A stretch of DNA of 64,000 nucleotides from positions 1 through 64,000 of the forward strand of contig JAEWBN010000002.1 of the NCBI GenBank assembly GCA_023391095.1. The letters are read 5' to 3'. The translations under genes were made by a program, and so were the position numbers. Within the stretch, counting starts at the first letter, position 1. Every line of letters starts with the position of its first letter. This DNA is from Pseudomonadota bacterium (GTDB lineage: Bacteria > Pseudomonadota > Alphaproteobacteria > Rhizobiales > Devosiaceae). Positions 32,667-41,226 of this stretch are shown here, one piece after another. The notes under the pieces were generated by a model. It was given only the letters and a program-made list of their open reading frames with translations, was not told where the DNA came from and made no database searches.

Positions 32667-33836
32667 ATGCGCGCCCTTACCTGGCACGGCACCAACGACG
32701 TTCGCGTCGACACCCACCCGGACCCTGAAATCATCAATCCCCGCGACGCTATCATCAAGGTCACGTCGACAGCCATCTGCGGCTCTGATCTGCACCTTTA
32801 TGACGGTGTGATACCGGGCATGAAGTCAGGCGACATTCTGGGCCATGAATTCATGGGTGAGGTAGTCGAGGTCGGTCCGCGCAGCACCTTGAAAAAGGGC
32901 CAGCGCGTCGTCGTTCCTTTCACCATTTCCTGCGGCCACTGCTTCTTTTGCCAGAAAACGCTGTTCTCGGCCTGCGACAACGCCAATCCGGTCGAAAAGC
33001 AGGATGCTTCTGAAAAGCTCTATGGCTATGGCATGGGTTCGGCCTTCGGCTATTCCCACCTCACGGGCGGATATGCCGGCGGGCAGGCCGAATATGTGCG
33101 CGTCCCATTCTCTGATGTCGGCCCCATCGTTATTCCCGATGGGGTGGATGACGAAAAGGTGCTGTTTCTGTCCGATATCCTGCCCACCGGCTGGATGGCT
33201 GCAGAAAATGCCGACATCGAACCGGGCGACACGGTAGCCGTCTGGGGTGCCGGCCCGGTCGGTCTTTTTGCCGTGCAAAGCGCGGTGCTGATGGGTGCCG
33301 CGCAGGTCATCTGCATCGATCATCACGAAAATCGCCTCGCTCTGGCGCAACGTTTTGGCGCCAAGATCATCAACTTCGAGAAGACCCATGTGCGCGAAGC
33401 ACTCATGGAGATGACGGGCGGCATCGGGCCGGACGCGGTCATCGATGCGGTGGGCATGGAGGCCCACGGCTTTGCCGTCGACAACGTGCTCGATCTGGTC
33501 AAACAGAAGATCGCCCCCGGCGCCGACCGTGGTCATGCCCTGCGGCAGGCGCTGCTGGCGTGCCGCAAGGGCGGGCGCGTGTCCGTCCCCGGTGTCTATG
33601 GCGGCATGCTCGATAAATGGCCGCTCGGCGCCATGATGGAAAAGGGGCTCACCATCAAGACGGGACAGACCCATGTGCAGCGCTACAACCAGGACCTGCT
33701 GCAACGCATCATGGAAGGCCAGATCGATACGACCTTCCTGATCAGTCACCGCCTCCCGCTCGAGCAGGCGTCGGAAGCCTACAAGAACTTCCGCGACAAC
33801 CAGAACGAGTGGACCAAGGTCGTCCTCAAGGCCTGA
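32667..33836 (+). CDS. Zinc-dependent alcohol dehydrogenase (MDR superfamily)
   Basis: 389 residues. Catalytic zinc ligands CGSDLH (Cys near 38) and GHEF, structural zinc cluster CGHCFFCQKTLFSAC, and Rossmann motif VAVWGAGPVGLFAVQSAV. Length and internal loops resemble the formaldehyde-dehydrogenase-like, glutathione-independent subgroup often found in stress clusters. It follows the SRPBCC gene by three bases, so the two are co-transcribed. The substrate is uncertain. Confidence 0.88.
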   Translation: MRALTWHGTNDVRVDTHPDPEIINPRDAIIKVTSTAICGSDLHLYDGVIPGMKSGDILGHEFMGEVVEVGPRSTLKKGQRVVVPFTISCGHCFFCQKTLFSACDNANPVEKQDASEKLYGYGMGSAFGYSHLTGGYAGGQAEYVRVPFSDVGPIVIPDGVDDEKVLFLSDILPTGWMAAENADIEPGDTVAVWGAGPVGLFAVQSAVLMGAAQVICIDHHENRLALAQRFGAKIINFEKTHVREALMEMTGGIGPDAVIDAVGMEAHGFAVDNVLDLVKQKIAPGADRGHALRQALLACRKGGRVSVPGVYGGMLDKWPLGAMMEKGLTIKTGQTHVQRYNQDLLQRIMEGQIDTTFLISHRLPLEQASEAYKNFRDNQNEWTKVVLKA

Positions 33837-33908
33837 AGATTAACCTCGGTTAAGGGCGCAGCCCATCGCTGTGCCCGCACATTTCTTCAGCCACAAACGG
33901 AGTAATTT

Positions 33909-34415
33909 ATGTCCAGCACACTCGACATCTATATTACGGGCCTGCGCAACGCCCATGCCATGGAAAATCAGGCCCTCGCGATCATGCGGCCGCAGATCGG
34001 GCGTATCGAACACTATCCGGAAATGGCCCAGCGGCTGGAGCAGCATGTGGCCGAAACCGAGGGCCAACTGCGTCGCCTCGATACGCTGCTCGAAATGGTG
34101 GATGCCAAGAATTCCGGCCTTAAAGACGCAGCACTGAGCCTGGGCGGGACCATGGCCAGCCTCGGTCATACGGTGGCCCCCGACGAGATCGTCAAGAACA
34201 GCTTCGCCAACTTTGCCTTCGAGCACTACGAGATCGCCGCCTACAAGTCCCTGCTGGCCCTCGCTCAGGAACTCGGTCATCAGGATGCGGTGGCTCTGCT
34301 GCAGGAAACGCTGGACGAGGAGATCGCCATGTCCGAGTGGCTCGACAAAGCCATCGAGCCGGTCACCCTGCGCTATGCTGCCCGTCGCGAACTCGATGTC
34401 GAGGCTAAGAAGTAG
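33909..34415 (+). CDS. DUF892/YciE-like ferritin-like protein
   Basis: 168 residues forming a four-helix bundle with the pattern of the DUF892 (YciE/YciF) family: TLDIYITGLRNAHAMENQAL, YPEMAQRLEQHVAETEGQLR, FAFEHYEIAAYKSLLALAQE and AVALLQETLDEEIAMSEWLD. The Glu/His spacing suits a di-iron site. Members are induced by general stress and peroxide in other bacteria. It lies between the dehydrogenase and two small membrane proteins on the same strand. Confidence 0.85.
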   Translation: MSSTLDIYITGLRNAHAMENQALAIMRPQIGRIEHYPEMAQRLEQHVAETEGQLRRLDTLLEMVDAKNSGLKDAALSLGGTMASLGHTVAPDEIVKNSFANFAFEHYEIAAYKSLLALAQELGHQDAVALLQETLDEEIAMSEWLDKAIEPVTLRYAARRELDVEAKK

Positions 34416-34419
34416 CGCG

Positions 34420-34608
34420 ATGTGTCAGGGAATCCCGAACACCCTCTCTGAAACGGACCGCGCCCTCAGCCGACGGCTGCAGGTGGGCGCGGACCGCCTG
34501 TTGCTCGGGCGGTCGCCCCGAGGCGCCATGTTTCGCATTGTGGCCTTCGTGACCCTCTTTGTTCTTGTCGGCGGCACCATCATGGGGCTGCTCAACCCAC
34601 TGGGGTAA
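34420..34608 (+). CDS. Small membrane protein
   Basis: 62 residues, four bases after the ferritin-like gene. A basic N-terminal half (SRRLQVGADRLLLGRSPRGA) is followed by one span (MFRIVAFVTLFVLVGGTIMG) and LLNPLG. The next gene starts two bases after its stop, so the three are co-transcribed. Unknown function. Confidence 0.55.
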   Translation: MCQGIPNTLSETDRALSRRLQVGADRLLLGRSPRGAMFRIVAFVTLFVLVGGTIMGLLNPLG

Positions 34609-34610
34609 TC

Positions 34611-34874
34611 ATGCCCGAGACCATTACCGGCGAACAATTGCGCGCCGACATTGATGCCGGGCGCACAGGCGACAAGGTGGCTTTCCCTGATCCCGCGGCG
34701 GCGCCGCTCGGCACCGATGCCGAGGCGGGAGGCGCCACTACCGCATTCCCATCCGAACGCCGCCCCGGCCCCCCTCGAAAGAGCGGATGGCGCTGGGGAG
34801 GTATGGCTCTTTATATAGGGCTGATCCTTGCACTTGGTGCTGTCGCCACGTTGGTGATCTTCAATGCGGCGTGA
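34611..34874 (+). CDS. Small membrane protein
   Basis: 87 residues: a soluble Asp/Ala/Pro-rich N-terminus (PETITGEQLRADIDAGRTGD at the start) and one C-terminal span (GGMALYIGLILALGAVATLV), giving a tail-anchored layout. Last gene of the stress operon, converging on the Crp/Fnr regulator gene. Unknown function. Confidence 0.6.
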   Translation: MPETITGEQLRADIDAGRTGDKVAFPDPAAAPLGTDAEAGGATTAFPSERRPGPPRKSGWRWGGMALYIGLILALGAVATLVIFNAA

Positions 34875-34886
34875 CGCTTCGCAGGT

Positions 34887-35645
34887 TTATTCCGCCGCCG
34901 CCCACTGGTCCGGTGTTTCTCCCAGGTACGCTGGGCTGAACCGCGCTATGCGCTGCAATTCGCCCAGGTCCGGGAGGCTGAACCGTGGTCCCCGATTGCG
35001 CACCAAGTTGCGCCGACGCAGCTCCTGCATGGTTCGGTTCACATGCACTGCGGACAAGGCGACGTGATCGCCGATTTCTGCCTGCGTGAGGTTGAGAACA
35101 TACTGCGCGTCCCGGGCGAGGCCCATGCGGCGCAGGCGGTATTCCAGTTCGCAGAACAGATGGGCAATCCGCACGATAGCCGGGCGTCTTCCAATCAGAA
35201 CCAGCAGTTCTTCGGTTGCCGCCATGTCATGCGCCAGATTGCCGAGGATAGCCGCCATGATATTGGGCCGGCGCTCCGCCAGGCCAGCAATGTCGCTAAT
35301 GGACGTGCGCATCATGCTCGAATTGGCCACGGTGCTCAGCGTGGAGGCCGACTGGTGCCCGGTAATGGCGCTGTAAGTGCAGATGTCCCCGGGCAGGATC
35401 AGCGACAGCACCTGCCGGCTTCCGTCCTCGTCCCAACGCTGGCGCAAGGCAAGCCCGCTGGCGAGAATGCAGAAGTCCTCGTTGCAACGTATTGCCATAT
35501 CGGCTTCGTAGAGCTCGCGCTTCCACGGCAAGGCCGCGAGGGCTCGCATATCAGAAGGCGTGAGAAGGCCGGTCTTCCACAAGCGTCGGAATATTTGAGG
35601 ACCAGCGGCGTCCTCCCCCGTGTGGCGGACTTGGTCGCCGTGCAT
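34887..35645 (-). CDS. Crp/Fnr-family transcriptional regulator
   Basis: 252 residues with an N-terminal cyclic-nucleotide-binding-like beta barrel (ILASGLALRQRWDEDGSRQV; LSLILPGDICTYSAITGHQS) and a C-terminal winged helix (LNLTQAEIGDHVALSAVHVN, RTMQELRRRNLV). There are no Fnr-type N-terminal cysteines, so it is not an oxygen-sensing Fnr; the arrangement is that of the alphaproteobacterial stress-associated Crp group. A sigma-EcfG-like promoter lies about 180 bases upstream. Confidence 0.88.
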   Translation of the reverse strand: MHGDQVRHTGEDAAGPQIFRRLWKTGLLTPSDMRALAALPWKRELYEADMAIRCNEDFCILASGLALRQRWDEDGSRQVLSLILPGDICTYSAITGHQSASTLSTVANSSMMRTSISDIAGLAERRPNIMAAILGNLAHDMAATEELLVLIGRRPAIVRIAHLFCELEYRLRRMGLARDAQYVLNLTQAEIGDHVALSAVHVNRTMQELRRRNLVRNRGPRFSLPDLGELQRIARFSPAYLGETPDQWAAAE

Positions 35646-35826
35646 ATGCTTTCCAATCGCGTCAGAGGCGCAAGATAGATCTACCGATTATGCTTGGTGG
35701 GCCGGCCGATGGATCTGGCCGACCTGTACTGGCAGTGGCGTGAGCCTTATCTATCCAGCCCGTGCGTCCGACAGGCCGCACTCGACCTCGACAACACGAG
35801 GTCGTGCGTTCGTTGTCAGCATCGCC

Positions 35827-35852
35827 AACGGACGCTAGGCTAGCATGGTTCC
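35827..35852 (-). promoter_or_regulatory. Sigma-EcfG-type promoter upstream of the Crp/Fnr gene
   Basis: On the minus strand GGAAC (35852-35848) is followed after exactly 17 bases by CGTT (35830-35827), the consensus of the alphaproteobacterial general stress sigma factor EcfG. Transcription would start near 35820 and give an mRNA leader of about 175 bases before the gene at 35645. Confidence 0.6.
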
Positions 35853-35886
35853 ATCCAAACTGCATTTAATGCGGGAAGGTACCATC

Positions 35887-36417
35887 TTGTTGCGTATCGC
35901 CATCCTGCTGCTTGCATTCTGGCCCACTTCGGTGCTCGCCGGCACCCTCCCGCCGTTCAAGCTGCGCACGCTCTCCGGGCAGATCTTATCCTGGCCCGCC
36001 GATTTGCCGGATGCCGGGGCGGTTCTCATCCTTGCGCAGGACGAGGCCCAGCAGGCTGAGGCCGCGACCTGGCTGCCGTTTCTGGCAAGCGATGTTTGCC
36101 AGCGCGGCGAGGCCTTGGCCTACTTCATTGTCCCGGTCCTGCCCGAGGGGCTGCTTATTGTACGCAGCGTGGTCGAAAGCGCCATCCGCCGGGCAACAAA
36201 CGACCCGGCCATGCTGGATCGCACGGTGCCGCTCTTTATCGACATCGCGCGCCTGCAGGCCAGCATGGCGATCGAAGCATCGAACGCCGTTCAGGTCGTT
36301 GCGGTCGATGGTGCCGGATCTGTGCGCGCCAGTGCTTCGGGCCCCTATTCCCCGGTAGCGGCTGAACAACTGCTCACGGCAGGGTCCGACAGGCCCGGGC
36401 TCTGCGCCTCAGCCTAG
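35887..36417 (+). CDS. Secreted protein of unknown function
   Basis: 176 residues from TTG 35887, preceded by GGGAAGG. ATG 35869 and ATG 35845 are in frame, but the latter abuts the divergent promoter and lacks a ribosome site. Signal peptide IAILLLAFWPTSVLAG; mature part with thioredoxin-like flavour (PFKLRTLSGQILSWPADLPD; GAVLILAQDEAQQAEAATWL) and two isolated cysteines (ASDVCQRGEA; PGLCASA), but without a CxxC motif. Its 3' end overlaps the convergent fni gene by nine bases. Confidence 0.6.
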   Translation: MLRIAILLLAFWPTSVLAGTLPPFKLRTLSGQILSWPADLPDAGAVLILAQDEAQQAEAATWLPFLASDVCQRGEALAYFIVPVLPEGLLIVRSVVESAIRRATNDPAMLDRTVPLFIDIARLQASMAIEASNAVQVVAVDGAGSVRASASGPYSPVAAEQLLTAGSDRPGLCASA

Positions 36418-37443
36418 GGCGGCGCCGGGGTTAACGCGCAATGGCGCCTTCCGGAGCGCACCAAGGTCAGCGGAGCCGGTGCAGAAACAGGCCACCCGCA
36501 ACTGCCCGATGACTGCAGCGAAGTGCTCGACCACGGCATCGCTGGACTCCGTGGCGGCGCTCAAAACGCCTGCAGCCTGCCCCACAATATCGGCGCCCAG
36601 TCGGATGGCCTTGGCCACATCGACGCCGTTCCGCACCCCGCCAGAGCCGATGATCGTCGCTTCCGGGCAGGATTTGCGCACATCGACGATAGCCTCTGCG
36701 GTCGGCTGTCCCCAGCCGATAAAGGCCCGTGCGATAGCGGCCTGTCGCGCCGACTGGGCGCGCTCGGCCTCCACCGCGGCCCAGCTTGTGCCGCCGGCGC
36801 CCGCCACATCGATAATGGTGATGCCGGCATCGACAAAGCGGCGGGCCAGACGCGCGGAAATGCCCGAGCCCACTTCCTTGATGACAAGAGGAACGCCGAT
36901 CTGCCCGGCCAACCCCTCGATGGCCTGGAACAAGCCCGCCCAGTTCTTGTCGCCCTCGGGCTGCACGGCCTCCTGAAGCGGATTGAGATGGATGATCAGG
37001 GCATCGGCTTCGATCATGTCCACGGCCCGGCGCGCCTGGTCGATGCCGTATCCGAGATTGAGCTGCGCCGCGCCAAAATTGGCGAGGAGCGGAATGGAGG
37101 GTGCATTCTTGCGCAGTTCACGGCCGAGACCGGCGTCATCACCGCTGTCGATGGCCACGCGCTGGGACCCGATGGCAAGGGCAATACCCAGGGCTTCGCA
37201 GGCCACCGCCAGGTTGATGTTGATCGAGGCTGCCCGCTGCGGTCCGCCGGTCATCGAACTGACCAGCAAGGGAGCCTTGATCCATTTGCCGAGGAACCGC
37301 GTATCGACAGAAATAGCATTCATGTCGAGTTCCGGGAGGGCAGCGTGTTCAAAGCCAATATGGTCAAAGCCAGACGATGCGGACGAGGCGCCCCGCCCCC
37401 CCAGAACAATATTGAGATGTTCGTTCTTGCGGTTGATCGTCAA
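36409..37443 (-). CDS. fni: Isopentenyl-diphosphate delta-isomerase, type 2 (FMN)
   Basis: 344 residues. Interconverts IPP and DMAPP for carotenoid precursor supply. Family motifs: R-K-x-x-H near the start (NRKNEHLNI), PLLVSSMTGG, the GSQR segment, HLNPLQEAVQPEGDKNW with the catalytic glutamine, VIKEVGSGIS and the FMN phosphate loop IGSGGVRNGVDVAKAIRLGA. It is transcribed divergently from crtE, with 139 bases between them. Confidence 0.93.
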   Translation of the reverse strand: MTINRKNEHLNIVLGGRGASSASSGFDHIGFEHAALPELDMNAISVDTRFLGKWIKAPLLVSSMTGGPQRAASININLAVACEALGIALAIGSQRVAIDSGDDAGLGRELRKNAPSIPLLANFGAAQLNLGYGIDQARRAVDMIEADALIIHLNPLQEAVQPEGDKNWAGLFQAIEGLAGQIGVPLVIKEVGSGISARLARRFVDAGITIIDVAGAGGTSWAAVEAERAQSARQAAIARAFIGWGQPTAEAIVDVRKSCPEATIIGSGGVRNGVDVAKAIRLGADIVGQAAGVLSAATESSDAVVEHFAAVIGQLRVACFCTGSADLGALRKAPLRVNPGAALG

Positions 37444-37582
37444 TGACCGCCCCCCTCAGCTCGGCATGGTGCAATAGTTTGGCATTGTCGGCATCATCAA
37501 ACTTGAACCAACAGCGTCGTTTACCGTCTTACGCAGGCGCCGCGTTTCTGGTTCACTGGCACACTAGAGCTATCTGAGGCCA

Positions 37583-38512
37583 ATGCGCATGACCCTTACC
37601 GAAAAGATCGGGACCGACCATGCCTCTGCCGGGGCCTTGGAATTGACTTCGGACATTCGCGAGCAGGTCGAGGCGCGCCTGCGCCATGCGATTGCTTCGG
37701 CGACAGGCGCGCCGGTAAACCTGCGCGCGGCCATGGAACATGCCCTGCTTGCGCCCAGCAAGCGCATCCGTCCCGTGCTGCTCTATCTCATCGCCGAGCC
37801 CTCGCCATGCGATGTGCAGAACACCCTCGATCTCGGATGCGCTGTGGAAATGGTCCATACCGCCTCGCTGATCCTTGATGATCTGCCCTGCATGGACGAC
37901 GCTCATCTGCGTCGCGAGCGCCCCACGACGCATATTGCCTTTGGGCAGGCCACGGCCATCCTCAGCGCCATTGCCATGCTGACCCGCGCCTTCGGCATCA
38001 TTGCCGAATTGGACGCGCCCGCCGAAACCCGCACCCGGCTGGCCGGTGTGCTGTCCGAGGCCGTAGGCCATAACGGGCTGGTGGCCGGGCAGGAGATCGA
38101 CCTTAACGGGCGCTCGGGCCTTGTGGGGGAAGCCCAGATCGAAAATCTCAATTGGCTCAAGACCGGAACGCTCTTCGTTGCCGCGGCGGAAATGGGCGCG
38201 ATCTTGCGGGGCCTCTCCGAAGAGCGGATCGAAAAGGTCGGGCGCTTTGCCCGGCATCTGGGCCTCGCCTTTCAAACAGCCGACGACCTTCTAGACACTA
38301 CGGCCAATGCCAATGACATCGGCAAGGATGTGCTCAAAGACGGCGACAAGGCGACGCTCGTATCCATGTTCGGCATCAAGCGCGCCCGCCTCACCTGCGA
38401 GCAGCATCTGGCAGCGGCAACCACCGCGCTGCGCGAAAGCGGGGTCACGCCTGCTCCCATCGACGCCCTGATCGACAAATATTTCAGGGCCAAGATAACC
38501 AATGCCCGTTGA
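37583..38512 (+). CDS. crtE: Geranylgeranyl diphosphate synthase
   Basis: 309 residues. Chain-elongating prenyltransferase with both aspartate motifs: DDLPCMDD (about residue 97) and DDLLD (about 234). The small residues and Thr-Ala-Ser before the first motif (MVHTASLILDD) suit a C20 product. It is the first plus-strand gene of the carotenoid cluster; its end overlaps the ABC ATPase gene by 11 bases, so crtE and the transporter are one transcript. ATG 37589 is an alternative start. Confidence 0.92.
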   Translation: MRMTLTEKIGTDHASAGALELTSDIREQVEARLRHAIASATGAPVNLRAAMEHALLAPSKRIRPVLLYLIAEPSPCDVQNTLDLGCAVEMVHTASLILDDLPCMDDAHLRRERPTTHIAFGQATAILSAIAMLTRAFGIIAELDAPAETRTRLAGVLSEAVGHNGLVAGQEIDLNGRSGLVGEAQIENLNWLKTGTLFVAAAEMGAILRGLSEERIEKVGRFARHLGLAFQTADDLLDTTANANDIGKDVLKDGDKATLVSMFGIKRARLTCEQHLAAATTALRESGVTPAPIDALIDKYFRAKITNAR

Positions 38513-39434
38513 ATATGACCCGCTTCAGGTCCGCGGCCTGTCGGTACGCTATGGCAATCGGGATGTGCTGCAGGGCCTCGATCTGCAAATCGGGCGGGGA
38601 GAAATCTATGGGCTGCTCGGCCCAAACGGCGCCGGCAAGACGACGCTGATCCGGTCCATCTGCGGCCGGGTCAAAGCGCGGGCCGGAACAGTGCGCGTCG
38701 CCGGTCTCGCGGGCAAGGCGAGCCTGCGCCATGTTGGCCTCGTACCACAGGAACTGGCGCTCTATCCGCACCTCACGGCACGGGAAAACCTGGAAGTCTT
38801 TGGCCGGCTTTCGGGCCTTTCCGCGGCCCAGACGCGGGAGGCGGTCGCCTGGGCAGGCGACGCCACCGATATTTCCGCCCGGCTCGACGAGCGGGTCGAG
38901 ATCCTTTCGGGCGGCTGGAAGCGGCGGGTCAATATCGCGGCCGCCATCCTCCACCATCCCACCCTCCTCATTCTCGACGAGCCCACCGTGGGCGTCGATG
39001 TGGACGCCCGTAACGGCCTCCACGATGTCATCCTGCACCTCAGCCGGGCCGGCATGGGCGTGCTCTTGACCACCCATGACCTCGACCAGGCTGAAGCAAT
39101 CTGTACGACGGTCGGGTTTTTGCGCGACGGTATCGTGGCGCCGCAGGGCGCGCCGCGCCGGCTGCTCGACGATGCATTCGGCGGGCAAAAGGAAATCACC
39201 CTCGAACTGCGCCAGCCCGCCTCGCCAGAGCAGCGTGATCGCCTCGATAGCGCGGGTTTTGCCACCCTTAACGGTGGGCTGAGCTGGGTCATGCTGACCG
39301 GCTCGACCCTCTCGGTCGAAAAACTCTCGCAGGCGCTGGCGGGCACCGGGATCGAGACCCGCGAAATCCGCTACCGTGAACCCGGACTCCACACCCTCTT
39401 TCTTCGCTTGTCCCGCCAGGAGATGGCTACGTGA
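38502..39434 (+). CDS. ABC transporter ATPase within the carotenoid cluster
   Basis: 310 residues, DrrA/CcmA type. Walker A GPNGAGKTT (about residue 40), signature LSGGWKRR, Walker B LLILDEPTVGVD and the switch His in TTHDLDQAE, followed by a C-terminal extension with DUF4162-like character. It is fused by overlap to crtE upstream and to the permease downstream (GTGA), so it should pair with that permease as an exporter. The substrate is unknown. Confidence 0.9.
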   Translation: MPVEYDPLQVRGLSVRYGNRDVLQGLDLQIGRGEIYGLLGPNGAGKTTLIRSICGRVKARAGTVRVAGLAGKASLRHVGLVPQELALYPHLTARENLEVFGRLSGLSAAQTREAVAWAGDATDISARLDERVEILSGGWKRRVNIAAAILHHPTLLILDEPTVGVDVDARNGLHDVILHLSRAGMGVLLTTHDLDQAEAICTTVGFLRDGIVAPQGAPRRLLDDAFGGQKEITLELRQPASPEQRDRLDSAGFATLNGGLSWVMLTGSTLSVEKLSQALAGTGIETREIRYREPGLHTLFLRLSRQEMAT

Positions 39435-40633
39435 TATTTGCCATGCTCCGTGTCATGGCGCTCAGCGTCATCCGCGATCGCGGTGCGCTGGCGATGGCCT
39501 TCCTGCTGCCGCCGACGATCTTTGTGATTTTCGCGACGATTTTTTCGGGCACCACAGGGGACGAACTGCGCCTGCAAGTCGCCTTCGGGGTGGCGAACCC
39601 GACGGTGGCAACTGAGCGCCTCGAGGCAACTCTGCGTGCAGAGGATTCCCTGCGCATACTGCCGGCAACGCAGAGCAGCAGGGAGGCCGTCGCGCGACAG
39701 GTCGAAACCGGACGGGCCGATGTGGGGCTCTTCATTGAGGGCGACCTCGCAGACGCCGAACAGGCGCCCATGACGGTGCTGGTCGATCCCGGCAAGGCCA
39801 TGGCGGGTGCGATCCTTTCAGGCCAGGTGCAACGTCTCGTAGCGCTCAATCTGCCCGATATCGGCCTGGCCCGCACCGTACCGGCCATCGAAGGGCTGGT
39901 GGGTGGCTTCACCCCGCAGCAGGCCGCTCAGCTCGAAGCTGCCCTCGCCGCCTTGTCCGAAGAGGCTCCCAGCCCGGACGATGCCGGGGCGCTCGTCGGT
40001 ACTCAGATCATTGGTCCCACCGGTACCTCCGGCGCTACGGTCAGCTATTATGCCGGGGCCGTGGCCATTCTCTTTTTGCTGTTCTCGGCCATGCAGGGTG
40101 CTGCAACGCTCATCGAGGAGCGCCATGCCGGCATTGTGGACCGCGTGGCGGTGGGGCCGTCAGGCACGGACGTGGTTGTTCTGGGCAAATTCCTGTTTCT
40201 CACCGGGCAGGGTGTCCTCCAGGTCAGCCTCATCTTCCTGGTCGCGGCGGTGGTTTATCAGGTGAATTTCCTTGAGCATTTCGGACCCTGGCTGATGGCG
40301 ACCATCTGCGCTTCGGCAGGCGCCGCAGGGCTCGGGCTCGCCGTGGCCTCCGCCTGCACGTCCAAGCAGCAGGCGCAAACCATTTCCACCTTTGTCGTGC
40401 TGGTGAGCTCGGCCATTGGCGGGTCCATGGTGCCGCGCTTCATGATGCCGCCCCTGTTGCAGAACATCGGCTGGTTCACGCCCAATGCCTGGGCCATCGA
40501 GGCCTATCACGGCATTCTTTGGCGCAATGAAGCCCTGGCCAGCATCGTCCCGGAATTGTTCTGGCTGATCCTGCTCGGCTTGATCGGTGTTCTCGTAGCT
40601 TTGATCGTTTCGCGCCACAGACTGCGCCTCTAG
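39431..40633 (+). CDS. ABC-2 type permease within the carotenoid cluster
   Basis: 400 residues with a GTG start overlapping the ATPase stop. One N-terminal span (GALAMAFLLPPTIFVIFATI), a large extracytoplasmic domain (about 45-205), then five spans (YYAGAVAILFLLFSAMQGAA; GVLQVSLIFLVAAVVYQVNF; LFWLILLGLIGVLVALIV). The ABC2 motif IEERHAGIVDRVAVGPSG is present. It resembles YhhJ/DrrB-type exporters of lipophilic compounds. The position suggests moving a carotenoid, a precursor or a lipid, which is inference. Confidence 0.88.
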   Translation: MIFAMLRVMALSVIRDRGALAMAFLLPPTIFVIFATIFSGTTGDELRLQVAFGVANPTVATERLEATLRAEDSLRILPATQSSREAVARQVETGRADVGLFIEGDLADAEQAPMTVLVDPGKAMAGAILSGQVQRLVALNLPDIGLARTVPAIEGLVGGFTPQQAAQLEAALAALSEEAPSPDDAGALVGTQIIGPTGTSGATVSYYAGAVAILFLLFSAMQGAATLIEERHAGIVDRVAVGPSGTDVVVLGKFLFLTGQGVLQVSLIFLVAAVVYQVNFLEHFGPWLMATICASAGAAGLGLAVASACTSKQQAQTISTFVVLVSSAIGGSMVPRFMMPPLLQNIGWFTPNAWAIEAYHGILWRNEALASIVPELFWLILLGLIGVLVALIVSRHRLRL

Positions 40634-40698
40634 CCAGTGTGTCGCACTGTTAGCCCGGGCATTCGGCCGGTATATTGAGTGTAACAAAGGAGGCCTGC

Positions 40699-41226
40699 AT
40701 GGACACAGTTCAGCAATTCCTGGTCCCGACGCTTCTCGTGGTCGGCTCCGTCGTCTTCATGGAATGGTTCGCCGCCTGGTCGCACAAGCACATCATGCAT
40801 GGCTGGGGCTGGGCCTGGCACAAATCCCATCACGAACCCCATGATGAGGCGCTCGAAAAGAACGATCTCTACGCCGTGGTCTTTGCCGGCGTTGCCATCG
40901 CCCTCTTCGCCGCGGGTCACTGGCTCTGGTGGCCGCTGACCTGGATCGGTCTTGGCGTCACCATTTACGGGATTCTGTACTTCTTTTTCCACGACGGCCT
41001 GGTGCACCAGCGCTGGCCTTTCAAATACATCCCGCGCAAGGGCTACCTCAAGCGCGTCTACCAGGCTCACCGCCTGCATCACGCCGTCGAGGGCAAGGAG
41101 GGGTGCGTGTCATTCGGCTTTGTCTATGCTCAGCCGGTGGATAAGCTCGTCAAGCAATTGCACGAAAACAAGCGGGCCTTCGATCAGGACGCTCTGAAGG
41201 ACGAGGATCGTCCTGCCGCTCACTAG
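40699..41226 (+). CDS. crtZ: Beta-carotene hydroxylase (CrtZ)
   Basis: 175 residues, start fixed by AAAGGAGG. A fatty-acid-hydroxylase-like di-iron membrane enzyme with the conserved histidine clusters HKHIMHGWGWAWHKSHHEPH, FFHDGLVHQRWPF and HRLHHAV. It adds hydroxyls to the beta-rings, giving zeaxanthin. Its TAG stop shares the tetranucleotide CTAG (41223-41226) with the stop of the convergent crtB gene. Confidence 0.95.
   Translation: MDTVQQFLVPTLLVVGSVVFMEWFAAWSHKHIMHGWGWAWHKSHHEPHDEALEKNDLYAVVFAGVAIALFAAGHWLWWPLTWIGLGVTIYGILYFFFHDGLVHQRWPFKYIPRKGYLKRVYQAHRLHHAVEGKEGCVSFGFVYAQPVDKLVKQLHENKRAFDQDALKDEDRPAAH

Noticed and set aside
37444..37582. PpsR/CrtJ-type operator between fni and crtE
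   Set aside because: No convincing TGT-N12-ACA pair was found in the right position.
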